A stretch of 64,000 nt of DNA from Branchiostoma floridae (taxonomy: Eukaryota > Chordata > Leptocardii > Amphioxiformes > Branchiostomatidae), in the NCBI RefSeq assembly GCF_000003815.2, contig NC_049982.1, positions 23,825,380 to 23,889,379 of the forward strand, read 5' to 3'. A model generated the notes under the pieces. The model was not told the origin of the DNA and ran no database searches. It saw nothing but the letters and a program-made list of their open reading frames with translations. Below, in pieces: positions 44,278 to 58,599 of the stretch (position 1 is the stretch's first letter; each line of letters opens with the position of its first letter). The translations under genes and the position numbers were made by a program.

Positions 44278-46199
44278 TGAATCTCTGTTTTTATCCAGTT
44301 GTAGAGATTAAATTATACAGTTTGAAAACTGTTAACCTGGATGTCTAACCCTCTTAAATATAATGAGAATTATATAATTTAAAGACTGTATCATCTATCA
44401 AATACCCAGAAGTAAAATTATTCGTAGATCAATATGAATAGGATAACCACTTGTATGTACTAATGGGTTTTCACATCTAAGTTGTGTTAAAAGATTGTTG
44501 TAGCCTGAACATTCAGTAAGCCACAGTATGCCTAACTCGATATGTAAACTGTAGGCAGACCTTGACCATCACTATAATAGGCTCTTGCTTACTTTGATAA
44601 TAAACTTCACCAAAAGTATTTGTCCCCTGCTGGCCAGTTAAATTGCTTCCCTCCCCAAATCAGCTTCCTGCTAATCTCCCAGATTATCCAAATTTATCCA
44701 TTATTACATTTTCAGCTTCCTTAATGGAAAACACATTTGGAAGTGTTACAGTAGAGTACCTTGCGTGCGAGATGCCGGCCCGTTCATGTAGGGATTTAGT
44801 CCACGGAATTTTACCTCTTGGTCTACATTTCAACACTGATTCGCAGCAGAGAGATTGAAATATTGAAATTTGTGGGGAATCACAGAGAATGAAGTTCCAA
44901 ACTTCCTTCAGTATTGGAATGTCATTCGTATGCCTGTGAGATGTGTCTAGTCATTCTCAGATTTGTGGAAGTCATTAAATCTATTGTAATGACCCCTGAA
45001 AGTCTTGGATTGTATCATTTTTATGACCATGGAAAGCTATGGAATTCCTTTCTTGAGTTTATTGCAGATGCTAAACTCAAATTTCAACAAGAATTCTTAT
45101 ACAGCAAAAAAAGATTTAGTTAACTGTTCCATGCATTTCAGAGAATGAATTCTGAAAAGTCCAACTGTGCTATGAAGATATTGCTGGAAATGTTTTGTCT
45201 GCAGAGATAAGTAAGTATTTGAGGCTTTTGAATGGAAAGAATTGCGGCATGGCAACGTCAAAGAAAACACATCTTGTTTTAAGATATACAAAACTTTCAG
45301 CACTTATAATAAAAGAATCGATAAAACAACAGAATAGTGGGCATATGATATGCGTTGTAGTGTAATCTTCGAATGCTACTCATAATCTTCATCATCAACC
45401 TTTACTTCATCTTAATAGTTAGACAGAGATATATTATTGGTGAAAGTTGTGCTGTATATGTTTCATATGTTGGTCCATATCTAAGTGCAAGTATGTATAT
45501 CTTGGTGTGATTTTGTACTGGAGAGTGTGAGTGCTGCCTCTCTGTCCATGAGTAAGATATATGGAATAGATTCCACCGTATCGGGGCGCGTATAAATGTA
45601 GCTACCAGCAATCGTGCATGCTGTCCCGCGAAAATGTTGCGATACCATCGCTCTGTTAAACGACAAACGGACTTGGCCCGGCCATATCAGAAACAGAAAT
45701 CATTTGGGATTACTTTCAACACCCTGAGCCAGCCCAACTGCCAAAGTGACTGGCCTTATCAGATGCACAAATTTTTCATGAGGCATAATTTGCTCTCTTC
45801 CGATTCGCTGATAGTGTTTTAATCTTGTTTTTGAAGCACTCGGACAAATTTAGGTCACTATATTGGACAAGACTGATAAGCTAGGGGCTTGCCTAGGCAT
45901 TGTTCAGGTGATGAAATCATAGAATCATTACACTTATATCTGTGTTACCAAAGGGACAGTAATGGCCCAATATTCTCTTTCCCCATTGTTTTTCCTCTAT
46001 TGTGTGCTAAAATACATGCTGTATTTCAGATTGATGTCACACATCAGTTGATTGATGTATTGTTTATACATAACTATAGCATTTTTTTTTTTAAAGATTT
46101 AGTTTACAGTTACAGAGTATACTTAAGAAAGTATGTTCGCTTTGATTAGAAAATGATGTAAGAAATGTACTTTTAGTAAAAGTTGCAACAGTTTACTTT

Positions 46200-49100
46200 G
46201 CTAAATTCTCTAAACTGCTAGCAGCTGTGTATAGTGGGGGGTATATGTTAGTTTTTGGCCAAACAATCGGCACTTAAAAAACTGTCCTCCCACTTTCTCC
46301 AGCATGAATGCCTGCCCTTGCATCTGTGATGCGAACCTTTCCCGTCCGTCCAGCTCCCAGACTTGGACGGTGAGAAAAAGTGGCCACCATTTTTCACCCA
46401 TTGAAAGACGGCATTCCTGCAGGCCATTGAGGCTGTGTTTTGGTTGATCACCGTCAATGTCTTTTCAAGGAATCGAGCGCGGAACCATTCATCCTGGTTT
46501 CCAGGGTGTCAATGTCCCTTTCATTTCCAATTGAAAAAAAATGATCCTCTTTAACTAGCTGTTTTGGGCAACAATCGTAAGAACAATGCCTTTATCCTTG
46601 GTGTGAATTCAAAAAGAATTCCCCTTGGTATTTTATTGTGCGGATGTGAGCTGTTATGCTTTATTGGCGGTGGCACGTCCGCCGTTAGCGAGCCACTTCT
46701 CCGTCTTTCTCGGCACCGTTTCCGCGTACTGGCAAAACGGGGGGAGGAGTGACCTTTTCTGGTTGGCTCTCTGGACAGTGATATACACAGTGCATCTGGG
46801 CTATGCTGATTTATGGAGGGAATACTCATAAATTGTTGCACGGAGGGATAAATGTGTGAATTACCGTGTTTGCCGGTGTAGCCAGCCCGCACTTAAGGAC
46901 CAAGATGTCCACGCATGTGTGTCCCGCTTTGATACCGGGGTGTTTTATCTGACACTGTCACAAGGCTTACCCTAATCGCCAAGGGAGTGAAGTTTGTAGT
47001 AAGAAACATGAAAGTGTGGACGGAAGTGACAAGCAAGATATGCCCTTCTCCTTTCAAGTGACAGTTGACAAGGGTGCAGTAAGCCGGCATGGCATGCAAC
47101 AAGCCCCGCACGCAGGCTCCCTCCCTCCCGGCTACCAACGATAAAAATTTGATGTTTCCGTATTTTAGTATTATCACAACCTCTTGCCTTGACAGGGAGA
47201 TTTAAAAGGAGATGAATTACTGGTGTGTAGGGCATATCGCCGACTCTCCCCTCCATTTCCCTCCTTCCTGCAAGGCAAATGCATTGGCTCTTCCCCCATG
47301 ATCCATACAATTCTTTATCTCCCGTCTCCTGCCTAGGCTTTTTTCCAGACGACCAGATTCTTTCAACAACCGCAATGAGGGCTATTGCCAGCTCTGCTCA
47401 GCTGGCTGGGGGGAGAGTGAGGGATCCCTCAACTTGTGCAGGCTGTTTACATACTGCTGACCCTTGACCCCGAGCCTACTGTATGGTGGGAGTAGAGTAG
47501 TGGCTAGTTGGACAGTCCCTCTCTCATCTTTACCATTGTAGTTAGCAAGGGCACCAACAGATGTCCTGATTTACTCCAGTTTTCCTGGCAGGGCACTGAT
47601 CAGCTCTAGTGGGACACAAGCCATGGCTTCCATAGAACCTCCCTGTGGAGTCAGAGCTTTGTATACATGAGAGTCTCCGACATGTGTGAATGGGTGCAGT
47701 AGTATGGGGACTCCCGGTTTGGGTAAGTTGTGAAATTTACTAGGCGTTATATTTGATACGGCCGTCTGCGGTGTTCAGCCAATGGTGCCGAGCACTCGAT
47801 GCGGCACGGTCGGTAATAGGCAGGGAGCAACATGTAGCCAGTTTTGCAGGCAACATGGCATTGCTTGCTCACAGTTGACCCCTCACCTCGGCCAGGCACA
47901 ATGGGCACTGTTTGTGTAGTGTAGCAGAGTCTCGGGTCACGGCTATCTGTCTGGTCCACTCCCGTATGCGCTGGACGCTCCTCGGAAGCGCATCTTTCCT
48001 TGTTGTCTCCGCATTATGAATGATTTATACCCGGGCGATGAGAACGTTGATAAAACAGGACAGTGTCGGGGTCCACCGTGAATCGGCAATGTGAGCGGCG
48101 TCTCAATGCGTGCGATTTATTTCACGGCGAACCGCACACCGTGCCAAGCACGGGAAGAAATTTCCTAAGAAATGGCAATTTTATGGGTGCTTTCATATTG
48201 TCAGTCAACAGATAATCATCGGAGATTGGGGCAGTTCATTCTGTCGTTGCCGGGCCCGATGCTTCCTGGCAATAACCCGACATCCTCCCGATTGAAATTT
48301 GCCCCCTGTCCGTTGTTGCAGGGAACCGAAATATTGCCAAGGTACTAAATTACAACAGTGACATGTTAATACGAGTTATTTGTGCGTCGGCAGATTGTGT
48401 TTTGGTATTCATACAGACGGGGAACTCCCACAGTAGATATTTTCCAGCAGAGTTTCGGGCACCCTTGTGTCCAATATCCGCGTGAAGAACACTCGCTTGA
48501 TGTGTTTTATCCCGGCCAGCATCCAATACAATCTCCATTATTCCCAAATATATCTCGGGTAATGTGTGCAGGCTTAGTTTTATATGCGTTCCTACTCAAT
48601 TTTGATGAAGCTGCCATATTTTTGGCAAAGTGGTGAGAGAGAGTGATGGCAACCCTTCGGGCCGCACTTTTGTCCAAAATGCTACGCCTTCCCCTCCCAG
48701 CGACGTTGGCACTCTATCCGAGCGCCAATCGCCGTGATTGGAGTGCAGGGTTTTCTTCTTCTGCCACAATTTCCCCGGCTCCGGCGGAATTCCCCGCTGT
48801 GAAGATCTCGAGCCATTAAAGATAATCTGGGCCAAAATGTGCCGGCGTATTACTATGCATAATGTGCCGGCCGGCCCGTGATATAGCTTTATGATATAAT
48901 GACACCTTTCAGCACAATCCTGATGGGAAGGTAAACACGCTTCCCATCGCATTTTCATCCGGTCTTTTTACCACCGCATCACTTACCTACAATTTTGGAA
49001 GGCAGGCCGCGACGTGTGCCAAAGATGTACGTAATCCCCCGCACCTTACCTTCATCCCCCGCTCATTATCAGAATTTTGGGGCTCTGTATTATTTTAACC

Positions 49101-51500
49101 CAGCCCTCCCCTCAGTTTGACATACATTTGTCATTATCCCCCCTATGAGGCACTTTTAGGTGCATGAGCTTGAAAGGGTTTTACTTCGCCACTCTACGGG
49201 GAATTGCGCTTGCACGTTTTCGGACGGTTTGACAGTGATAGACAGTGCCATTTCAATTCCCCAAATTCATTGGGTTGTACGGCACATTTATTCTGCCAAA
49301 TGTCCAAACTTTAATGTGCTTTCTGTTTGTTGTTTGCTGTTGCGTATTGCCAACTAATCCGACTTTGCACCGTCTAAAGAACTGTTTGTTGAAATAACTC
49401 TTTGAGAAAGAGAAGGCAAAAGTTTCTCTGGCTCAGTGTACTGTATATGTACTGCATTGGAGTGGGTATTGTTTGGTAAACTGCCCCAGGCTAGCACCAG
49501 ACAGAAAGAGAAGATTGGGTTACTTCCCCAGACATTCTTTGGGACAACAGTTGTATTGAATGACTTAATTGTAGACTGCCTGTCATGTTGGAGCTGGAGG
49601 GTTGTGTGGGCTTGGAACTCAGTACAGCCGACGGCTTACACAGGCGGGGTTGTTTAAATGTAAAGGGTGGCGGCCACAGCTGATGCGGCCAACCCGCCAA
49701 TATAATGTCCAGTCCCGTCCACACTCTGGTTGCACTGTAATAAAATAGCCTTCATGCACGGCCAGTCAAGAATTAGACCGGGATCCTGCCTATGGGGCCA
49801 TTCTGGTGGCTTAGCTTGGAACGTTATCCCGGCCCAAAATGTGCAAATTAATTTCTGCGGCTTGCAGGTTGGAGAGGGATTGTCGGAGTAAGATCTATGT
49901 TCAGATATCCGATCCTGTCAGCCAGACATGGTGCTGCTTTGTTCCGCAAAGCAAAAGTCATGTATGTGTCCAGATGGGTCATATCTGCTGTTGATATATG
50001 AGACATATGGAGGGTCCTGATACGTGCCAAATTGGAAGTTTTGTTCTTCCAGATCGTCTTGCATTTAAAGTCGTGAATCTTGTGAATCAGATGTACCGAC
50101 ATTTTCATGTGGAAAACTATGGCGATGCGATAACCCTTACAGTTACACAGTACAGTACAGGCTGTGCTAAGGGATAGCCTTGTGGGAGCCCAGTCTGGGC
50201 ATTACAATTATTCTGTCCCCATTGCAAGGTAAGACCTTTATCAATATTATGTAGATATTAAATCTATAGCCAGCAAATGTTGGGGAGTGGGTCTGATTTC
50301 TCAGGAGGAGCCTCGGAGCGCGCTGCTCGGCAAATGATATTGCCGTCTCCTGTGGCCCACACGGTACGGTACGTGAACCTGGAAATTGCAGCCGAACGAC
50401 AGTACACGATGTTTTGTGGCTGTATCGGAACGATGTACCATATCATCCATTTTCAGGAAGATTTAGTCCCGCAATGGAAATGCTCGTCCGAGCAAGGAAA
50501 GTGATGAAGCACGTGCAGATACAATTATTATGGAGCCCTGTGCGGACAGGGCTCCATCCGTCCCCGGCTACACGTACATGCGGACTCCCTCTATTATCAG
50601 ACACCGTGCAAACCTGAGCCCCAGAACCTGCCAATGGGACTTTCTTTGCCAGGCAGAAAAAATATCCAATTGCTCAGCCCACCCGATCCCAGATAGACTT
50701 ATCGGCCGGCGAGCCGCTGCCTTCTGCAGGGATCCCACAATGGTAAAAGATTGCTGCTGTCCAGCTCGATAAGGCCCATTAAAAGGCCTGGGCCCATCCC
50801 TGAATGAGGCACCAAAATATCATTAGTGTATGTATTGGACTGTATAGAATATCCCCCGTGGTCGTGAGTTATCTTAACAGTGCGCTGAATTCGGGGAAGC
50901 CTTCTGTGGCGTGTGGATGTGGGAATTGCGGAGAAAACGTTCCATCGCTAGTAGTTATGTCCATTAGAGGGACATGCTAGGGACATTATAGCCGCATCGC
51001 CCTGATCAGCGATAGTATTCATACCATAGGAGGAATAGTAATTGAAACGTAACGCAGGAGGAATTGTAAGGATGGAATGAGGTGGCGGGTCTGAATGGAC
51101 GGTTTAAAGGGAGGTGCAGATGTAAAGGCAGGTAGCTCTAAGTAATGCTCGCACCGCGATATTGGGAGAATAATGTTGTTACCGAAAAGCGGTAGAAAGG
51201 AGGGGGGGACGTCTCCAGAGTGTGGTGCGCGTATGCTCCGCACGTCAACATGATGGAACTGCTGTTGCTTGTAATTCTGTCACAGCCGCCTGGCCTTCGG
51301 ACAATGTTCCAGAAAAGGTGCCTACATGAGCTGGGGCTCGACAGCCAGGGAATACATTCCCATCATAGACCTCTGTGTCGTGAAAAACAAATTTGTACCG
51401 CCAGGCTGAATTGTGACTGCTTTTATGGTGCACCTGCAGTAAAGAATTGTTGGGTAAAAAGTGAGAACTACATGTAGTCCCATCATCAGGCTGTATATAA
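46200..51500. other. Longest run of candidate conserved non-coding elements
   Basis: About 5 kb of moderate GC with ATTA/TAAT cores, few repeats and no coding gene. Frames up to 120 codons lie on both strands with no domain. A perfect small hairpin is at 50531-50556. Confidence 0.35.
50531..50556. repeat. Perfect 11-bp hairpin with GCGG loop
   Basis: TGGAGCCCTGT, loop GCGG, then ACAGGGCTCCA. It could be an RNA structure or a DNA cruciform; no flanking RNA gene signal is recognised. Confidence 0.7.
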
Positions 51501-53660
51501 TATAATGTACATTAAGGTTTTATTTTCAAGGCTGATATTCATTACAAAAGACCCTGTCAAAAGAGTAATTCATCTAAATTTGTTGCAGTCAAATTTAATA
51601 AGGTACATATATCTTGTGTGAATGTTTCTATATCAAGAAGACTTTAATATGTTATATAGGGATATCATATTAATTGACATATATACACTGTATAATTGTA
51701 TTTGATAATAACAAATCTTCCAGACCTGAACTATCATGTTGTTCAAATGTTTGCCTTGACTTAGAGTTTAACTTATGATATTATGATATGTTTATTTTAG
51801 TGGTGTAAATCCAGTTCAAAAGGTTTTGGATTAGTTAATCTTGTAATTTCTGCCATTCCATGTACATGTGTGAGTTTAGAGTACTGAGATTCTTCCTTCA
51901 CACTATAATATAGTATATCCCTGCCATGTTTTGCATTCCCAGAAGTTTTGACATGCCTATACTGCATGTCTTCTGATTGAGTTTATTGTGTGGCATGTAT
52001 GCATCAAGTGACTGAAGCCTGTTGGCATGGTGCAGGTGGATTGGATTTCGGCTGTTTTCTTCCCGTCCAAAGCTGGCACGTGCACCGTACGTGCTTCCCC
52101 AATGTTTACACCCAGTCGACAGCCCAGCCACCGGTGTATCAGACTCCCCCGGTGAAAAGATACCATTGCCACTTACGCTCTCCATTATTTGTGGATCAAT
52201 ACCGCCAGTTTCCCCCCTGCATTTTCTGCATGTTTTTGCAAATTTTCATGTCCGTGAAATATAGCACATGCCTGGCTGTCACTGATAAAAACTGCCTTCC
52301 GCCTTTATGTGCCTATTACCGTCACAATAAATGTGTGCGAAACATTCTCATCTCCGAGGAGTGTATCGGAAAATCGTTCCCCGATAAACAAGTTTGCCCA
52401 GCGAGTTGTAATGTAACCGTCCCAACATAAGTTAATTAACTAATTCCGTAATCAAATGATCTAAATGACTAGGAAGCTATTAAAGGCATCCTTTATTGAT
52501 TACTTTTCTCTATCCTCGGCGACAGGGCGACTTCAAATTGCCTGGCAGGGAAAACCGGTTACCTTCACAAGTTTGCAGCAAGCTGGCCGGAAAACTGACG
52601 CCAATCATGATGTTGTCAGGTACAAAGGCATTACACTGTATCGTTCGATTGGCCATTTAAGAACCGTCAATGGTGCCGGGGTTGGCGCATGGGGGGAGAA
52701 AAACTCTTCCTATCTAAATAGGAAGAGACGATTGCTTAGGATTGCCTGCTTGGAGTCAGGGCCGCCTGGCCGCGCCGAGGGAAGGGATAGTTGTTGACCA
52801 CATCTTATCTTCAGCATGCGTCCTTCCTTATGTTTTCGGTTATGAGATCAAGATGTGGCCCCCCCCGGATTGTGATATTTCTTGTGGAAAGTTGGTGTGG
52901 TTGATGAATGGGTAGCTAAATGGCTTCTGAAACCATGTATGAAATGGACAGCATTGTTGGGTCTAATTTACCTGCGGGGACGGAGCTAGATAAATGAGAA
53001 AGAAATGTGCGACAACTGCCCGGCCGCCCGGCTCTCTCTTGTGGCATCGATACCTTAATACATATTTCATGCGGAGATGCAAGCGGCCTCTCCCAAACCC
53101 CTGATATGGTATTAAGGCTGTATTAAGGTTTTAAAGTGGAAGTCCTTCAAAGAGCAATTAACCGGGCGCTGTTGGTTTTTCGGTTATCAGATGGAAGTTT
53201 TGTTAAATAAACCATTGGGACAGATTATAAACACTAGGATATACTGGCAATACCAAAAGCCTCGCTTCACAACTTGCCGTCTGGCTTTTGTATATGGTGT
53301 TGAGATGCTTTCAAACACAGAGGGGTGTATATTTGAGCTATTTATACCTCAAGGTTAGTGTATAATTCTGCATAATTTGGTGGGAGTCCGGAGAAGAGGC
53401 TACAGTAATGGCTTTTGGGCGGCAGGATTTATGACGTGGTCTTTAGTTTGACTGTGGGCCACTGGTTACTGTGTGGAGAGTGATGCGGGTGCAGCAAGTT
53501 TCCCGCAACTTGGCGAATATTTCATCCTTTAGGCTGCCTCATGTATTACAGATAGCGGTATATCACACCGCGGTCCGAGTCGGCCACGACCGCCGTAGAC
53601 AGAAAAATGTCTGCGAGCGCAAGATGTGGGAATGCATTGTAAAAATCTGCGGTTAAAGTA
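51501..53660. other. Short AT-rich stretch then candidate conserved block
   Basis: 51501-51950 is AT-rich. 51960-53660 resembles the other candidate regulatory blocks. A 146-codon frame at 51990-52430 (Cys/His-containing but without a regular spacing) is not supported as a gene. Confidence 0.3.
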
Positions 53661-56353
53661 ATTGTGAATAACTTCTAACCTTCCAAGTTTTTCATCCTTT
53701 GTAAGCATGTAACAGAATCTCACTTTCAATACTTTCTTTCTGTTCATAACGTGTATGTACTGTGCCTCAAAAGACTGATATGATATCATAAACCATCAAA
53801 CGTGTACTGCACACAGTTGATATAAAATGGTTTTACGATTATACACTTGCCCTTACATCAGTGACTGCGGTATTCTATGAGTGTATACAAGATTTCGGTC
53901 ATACATGTTTAGTGTGCATTTGATCTGAGAAGTGCAAGCGGATCAAAGTGTTATTTTCCCCAGTGTAGAGGAGACAGGTATCCTGCGGTTCCTCTGTGGC
54001 CTGACTCTGTCCCAGACCCTGCTTTGATCACGCTTGCTTGGTTCCTGCACAATCAGCCATGATGAGGTAGACTGGTGTTCAAAAGCCTCTTTATTTTCCT
54101 CAATGTATCCGTGCCAAAGAACGCGCCGTGCCTTGCTCGTGAACAGTGCCAGTAGAACAGGTGTTTGGACGCCACTGGTAGCGGACGTGAAGCGTTACCC
54201 AGAAAATCAGGTACACAAACAAGTTTCTTACCTCATGTGTGTATGGTTGAGCCAGTGCCAAGTAAAGGTTATTGGTAGCATAGGCCCCACAGGGTGAAGT
54301 TACTTATTTCTTGGACAACTGAACTGTCCAACATAACACCATACTTCACAGTATAGTACTACAGTACAGTAAAAAAAGTCCATGTCAATAGCAAAATAAG
54401 TGGTTGCTGTACATATTAAGTATTTCTTCAGTTATGATAGAAATTTTTGATATGTTGAAACATGGAAAGGGATTGTCTATTATCTTTTAGGGCCTTGGAA
54501 AATGGACAGTGTTTCTCAGAATAGTCAGATAGTACAGTAAAGTAAGACCCTGTTGAATCCTAGCTTTTGAGTTCCAGGAAAAAAGTGGTTGTTCTACATA
54601 AGTATAGGCATTCTTTTATTTCTGCATGGCTGAAACATGTAAGGAGCTAAAATTTTCTTGGGGGCATGTTGGTTATAGAACTAAGAAGCTGGCTTGTGAA
54701 AAACCCAGGAAACAGTCAGGCATCCAGACCTGTAGTATGGACTTTTGGTCCAGACGATTTTGAAAGGTGCAATCTGTCTGGGTGTCTCTGACAACAAAAG
54801 AGATTGACAGCTGTCAGACCTATCAGTTGTGTCAAGGTCACCGGCTAGTATAGCCCGCTAATGTCCTCCACATGTGGGAGGGGGCACTCGGAGTGATAAA
54901 TTGGGTTGCCATGGCAACAGGTCACATGAGAGCCCTCTACAGACACAGGAAAGAAGTGAAAGCAGAGTTTACCTGATTTTGCGCATTTGTTTTTACCACA
55001 TAAACTGTGTTACATTGCAATGGCAGCAATTCACATTCAAAAGTAAGGTAAGGCTAAAAACTTGAAAGAGTTACGAGTAAGCTGGGATAGCAGAGTGATT
55101 TTTTTGTTAGAAGGTGTAAAACTTGTAGGAAGCAGTCTATAATGTAGACATCATGAGTATTTGAAAGGTTTGGCAGGGGCAGTTGCCCGTGCCTCGAATT
55201 CCTCTCTGGCAATAGTGTTTTGCAGGAAGTATTTAGAAAAACAGCCAAGGCAGGTTTGTGTTATGTAAATTATTCCATTCACATGGACCCCAGTGGCAGG
55301 GTGCAGGCCAATGTCTGCCAGGGGGCAGAAGCAAATCAATTATTTCCTTGTCGAATTGTTGTAGCGGTGTGGGGGGGTGCATTACCGAACCATCCTCTCT
55401 TATGGTTACTCTACCATCTTTCAAAATACTTAACTGGAAATTCCTTTACCTTCGCATTTTTTTGTGGAAGGAGGGAAAAGGAGGTTTTCGTGGAATTTTG
55501 AACTCCTGTGTCAAACAATTCTGTAGTTAGAGGTGGTAGGAAAGGTCTGTGCAATGTCTTGAATTTAAAAGGAATAAAAACAAACGTCTGAAAAAGTTCT
55601 AAGATTTACAGCATTCAAAAACCCAGCATATTCGTCAATGACTCAATTTCACCGTCATGTTCACAAAAATAGCTTCCTTCAAGAATTTCACTTTTTTAAT
55701 CCTATCTCAGTTAATTGATTATAAGACCATAGGGTCAAAACATCCACTCAACTGTATGTATGTTACACTATTAACTCTAACCGGTTACTGTTTTGCATTG
55801 GCCGACTTGGGAAGGTTGCCAAGATAACTGCAGGAATCTGATAGTCCCTCCAAAATGTTTTGCAGGGATTGAAAGGGGCTTATAGGTGTTACTGTCTGCT
55901 GAAACCCACCTATTGTAATACTGTAGGCATCATCAGAGGAACATTATACTTTCTGCCTCATGAAAATGTGTCCTACATGTCGTGAATTTACAACATGGGC
56001 ATGATGAAGTTTATACTCTGATGATATACTAGAAATGTTGACTCTTAAACCTGGATACTTGTGTCTTTTGTTTGCCATGTGTATGTGTAACAAGTGTGTG
56101 AATGAATGTGTAATTAACTGAAGTCGTTCATGTTACCAAGTGCTGAGGACAAAATCAACAAAGTCCACAAGACATGAGCGGCCTCACCTGGTCTTCTCTT
56201 ATTGGTCGAGCACATGAAGGCAGTTGGTTTTTAAGAAGTCTATTGTACGCATACAGAAGTTTCAGCTTTGTGTCAATGTTTTATTTAGTTTGTCTATAGA
56301 TGCTCCTTTCTTTAAGGGAATAAATTGGTGTATATGGGAACAAAAAGGCAAGC

Positions 56354-56395
56354 AGAGATGGCAGACTTCACCCCCTTTGCCTATACTGCTTTGTG
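56354..56395 (+). repeat. Segment repeated at 57733-57773
   Basis: About 42 bases starting AGAGATGGCAGACTTCACCC and ending ACTGCTTTGTG occur in both places with 2-3 differences, in the same orientation, 1.38 kb apart. Confidence 0.85.
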
Positions 56396-57339
56396 ATCCT
56401 TCAAGTCCCATAGAAAAATAGTTGCACAGATTGAGAATGTATGGCAATGCTGTATTGTGTGTATTTGGAATTGCAGAAATGCGCATACACAGACAGACCA
56501 ACATCAATACTTACCCTAGGGGAAAGTATAATGGGTAAAAGATTTAAAACTTAAAATTCTTGGACCTCAAGGTCTCTTTTGGGGAAACTAGCTCTGCATA
56601 TCTGTTGTTAGCCCAGGAGCGAAGATTGTATGTTTTCTTGGTGTAAGGTAGACTTGTACATATATAAACACCTTTGGCACATGTTTGAAATAATGTCAGT
56701 ACAACTGTTACACTACATGTTTGAAACATGTATAATTGTCAGTATAGGCATGTCTGACTTTATTGTAATTGTCTATCATCATATAACAATCTCTACCAAT
56801 GGTGCAGGCAAACTCAATATAGAAATAAAGTTTTATCAACATGAATTAGCTGTTACTGTAAACCTATATTTCCTGTTGTGACCATAACGTGTTTGTTGTA
56901 TTTGTCGCTAAAACCACTTGTGAAGATTCAAAAGATAAGGCAAATAATGTAATTCCCTCATTGAAATGAAACTTACATTTTTTATCAGTGCTACATTCAT
57001 TTCAGTATTGTCTTTTGGACATTTCATATATACGACTTTAAAAAAATCCTATTTAGCAAAGGTAGTTCTCTTCTAACTTCTATCTAAGTGAAAGCTCAGC
57101 CATAATTGCTTGACCCAATCCTTTAGCACTAGATCCTGGTACATGTCATGTCAGAATCACACATTCAGATAAAAGTTGTTTCCTCTTGTCAGTTATTGTT
57201 CTAAGAGTGGAGGAAACTGCTATCAGCAGGGCTTGATTAGAACAGTTACCTTATCTCACTGTGCAGTTTCCTACCTGTCAGTGTGGAGGTGTTGTATGTG
57301 TTGTCATGTGTCTGACCCTTGTTGGCAGCCCAGGATACA

Positions 57340-57560
57340 GGGGAAATTTGTCCCTGTCAAACTTGTTGAAGTTACCTCCATGAAAATAGAGGTATTGTTT
57401 GGGTTTGTTTGTATGTATGTGTTCTTGCACTTTGCAGCATTAACTTAAGAGCCTCTGGATGGACTGTGATGATGTTTGGTATGTGGGTAGGTCTTGTGTA
57501 CACGAAGGTCAATGGCAACTTTTGGCCCTCTGGCTGCTGACCTTGTTATTGCAGCAGGTT
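57340..57560 (+). repeat. Possible dispersed repeat with a small hairpin start
   Basis: Starts with TACCTCCATGAAAATAGAGGTA (57373-57394, a 6-bp inverted repeat) and continues GGATGGACTGTGATGATGTTTGG, TATGTGGGTAGGTCTTGTGT, ACGAAGGTCAATGG. From memory this phrasing is common in repeats of marine animals; I cannot check it here. Confidence 0.35.
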
Positions 57561-58599
57561 GTCCTTTTTGGTATCCTTTGTCATAGACGGTCTTTGGTCT
57601 TGTTCTACCAGCTTTTACTAAAAACTGCAGGACTTATAGAAAGTGAGGTTTGTATCATATCTGGTGTCTATTCATTCAAAAATTAAGATGAATTCCAATC
57701 CATTTAAAATTAAATCCTGAAACAAGGGAGTTAGAGATGGCAGACTTCACCCCCTTATCCATACTGCTTTGTGGGTTTAGAAAAAGAGTTTCGGATACTA
57801 TGAACCTACCAAAAGTACCATTCAAATATTGTTACAGGATTAGAAAAGTTATTCTTGTGAAGGTACTTATCTATTAGTAATCATAACTGCATCTGATCAT
57901 GATTCTCTCCACATGGCAAATGTATGTATCTTTCTATATGATCTTTATTTGGTTGTCAGCTGAAACCTTGACAAGGCAGCTCCATGAGAGTCCCCAGGGT
58001 AGCTTTGATGTGAATGTGAATGTTCAAGTTGATCGGTCTTGATGCCCGGCCCTTAGTGATGGTTTCAATGCCAGATTGCTATAATTGGCGGTTATGCAGG
58101 AAGTCAGAGATTTATACACATTATATACAGGAAAATAGCCACATCCAAACAAGGGGCTATAGGACCAGTCTATTTAATGGTGTTGTAGTTCAGTTCATGT
58201 TTTTAGAAATCAGAACATTTCACTGATATGCCCTTAAGTCCCCCCCCCAAAAAAAACAACTGTTTTAAGTGTTGAAAAATCTTCATGCTGTTGAGTTCTA
58301 GAGATGAAATAGAAGTGTAAAAAATTTGATATTTTAAATATATAATGTATATAATTCATGTGAATGACTTACAGTAAGTGCACTGCCTAGAAGTTTTGAA
58401 ACGGCAGATTTCTTTAGCAACTCTACTCTTTTCACTCTTACTAGAAAGTCTGTCTGAGTCCTTCCATCTATATCTATTTCTTATGACTTTTATTACATTT
58501 ATGAAAGTCTTTTCAAAAGGTCCTCATTACATTGACCACAATGGAGGAACATATTTTCATCACTTTGAAGAACTCATTCATCGTTCAATTCATACGTCT

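Larger units (their letters stand above)
40621..46200. other. AT-rich stretch without a gene
   Basis: I see no exon. It holds a transposon-end fragment (43528-43541) and a short structured repeat (44238-44277). The rest is AT-rich with scattered TACATGTA motifs. Confidence 0.5.

Noticed and set aside
51990-52430. 146-codon Cys/His-containing plus-strand frame
   Set aside because: The cysteines and histidines do not form a zinc-finger spacing, and the frame sits in a candidate regulatory block.
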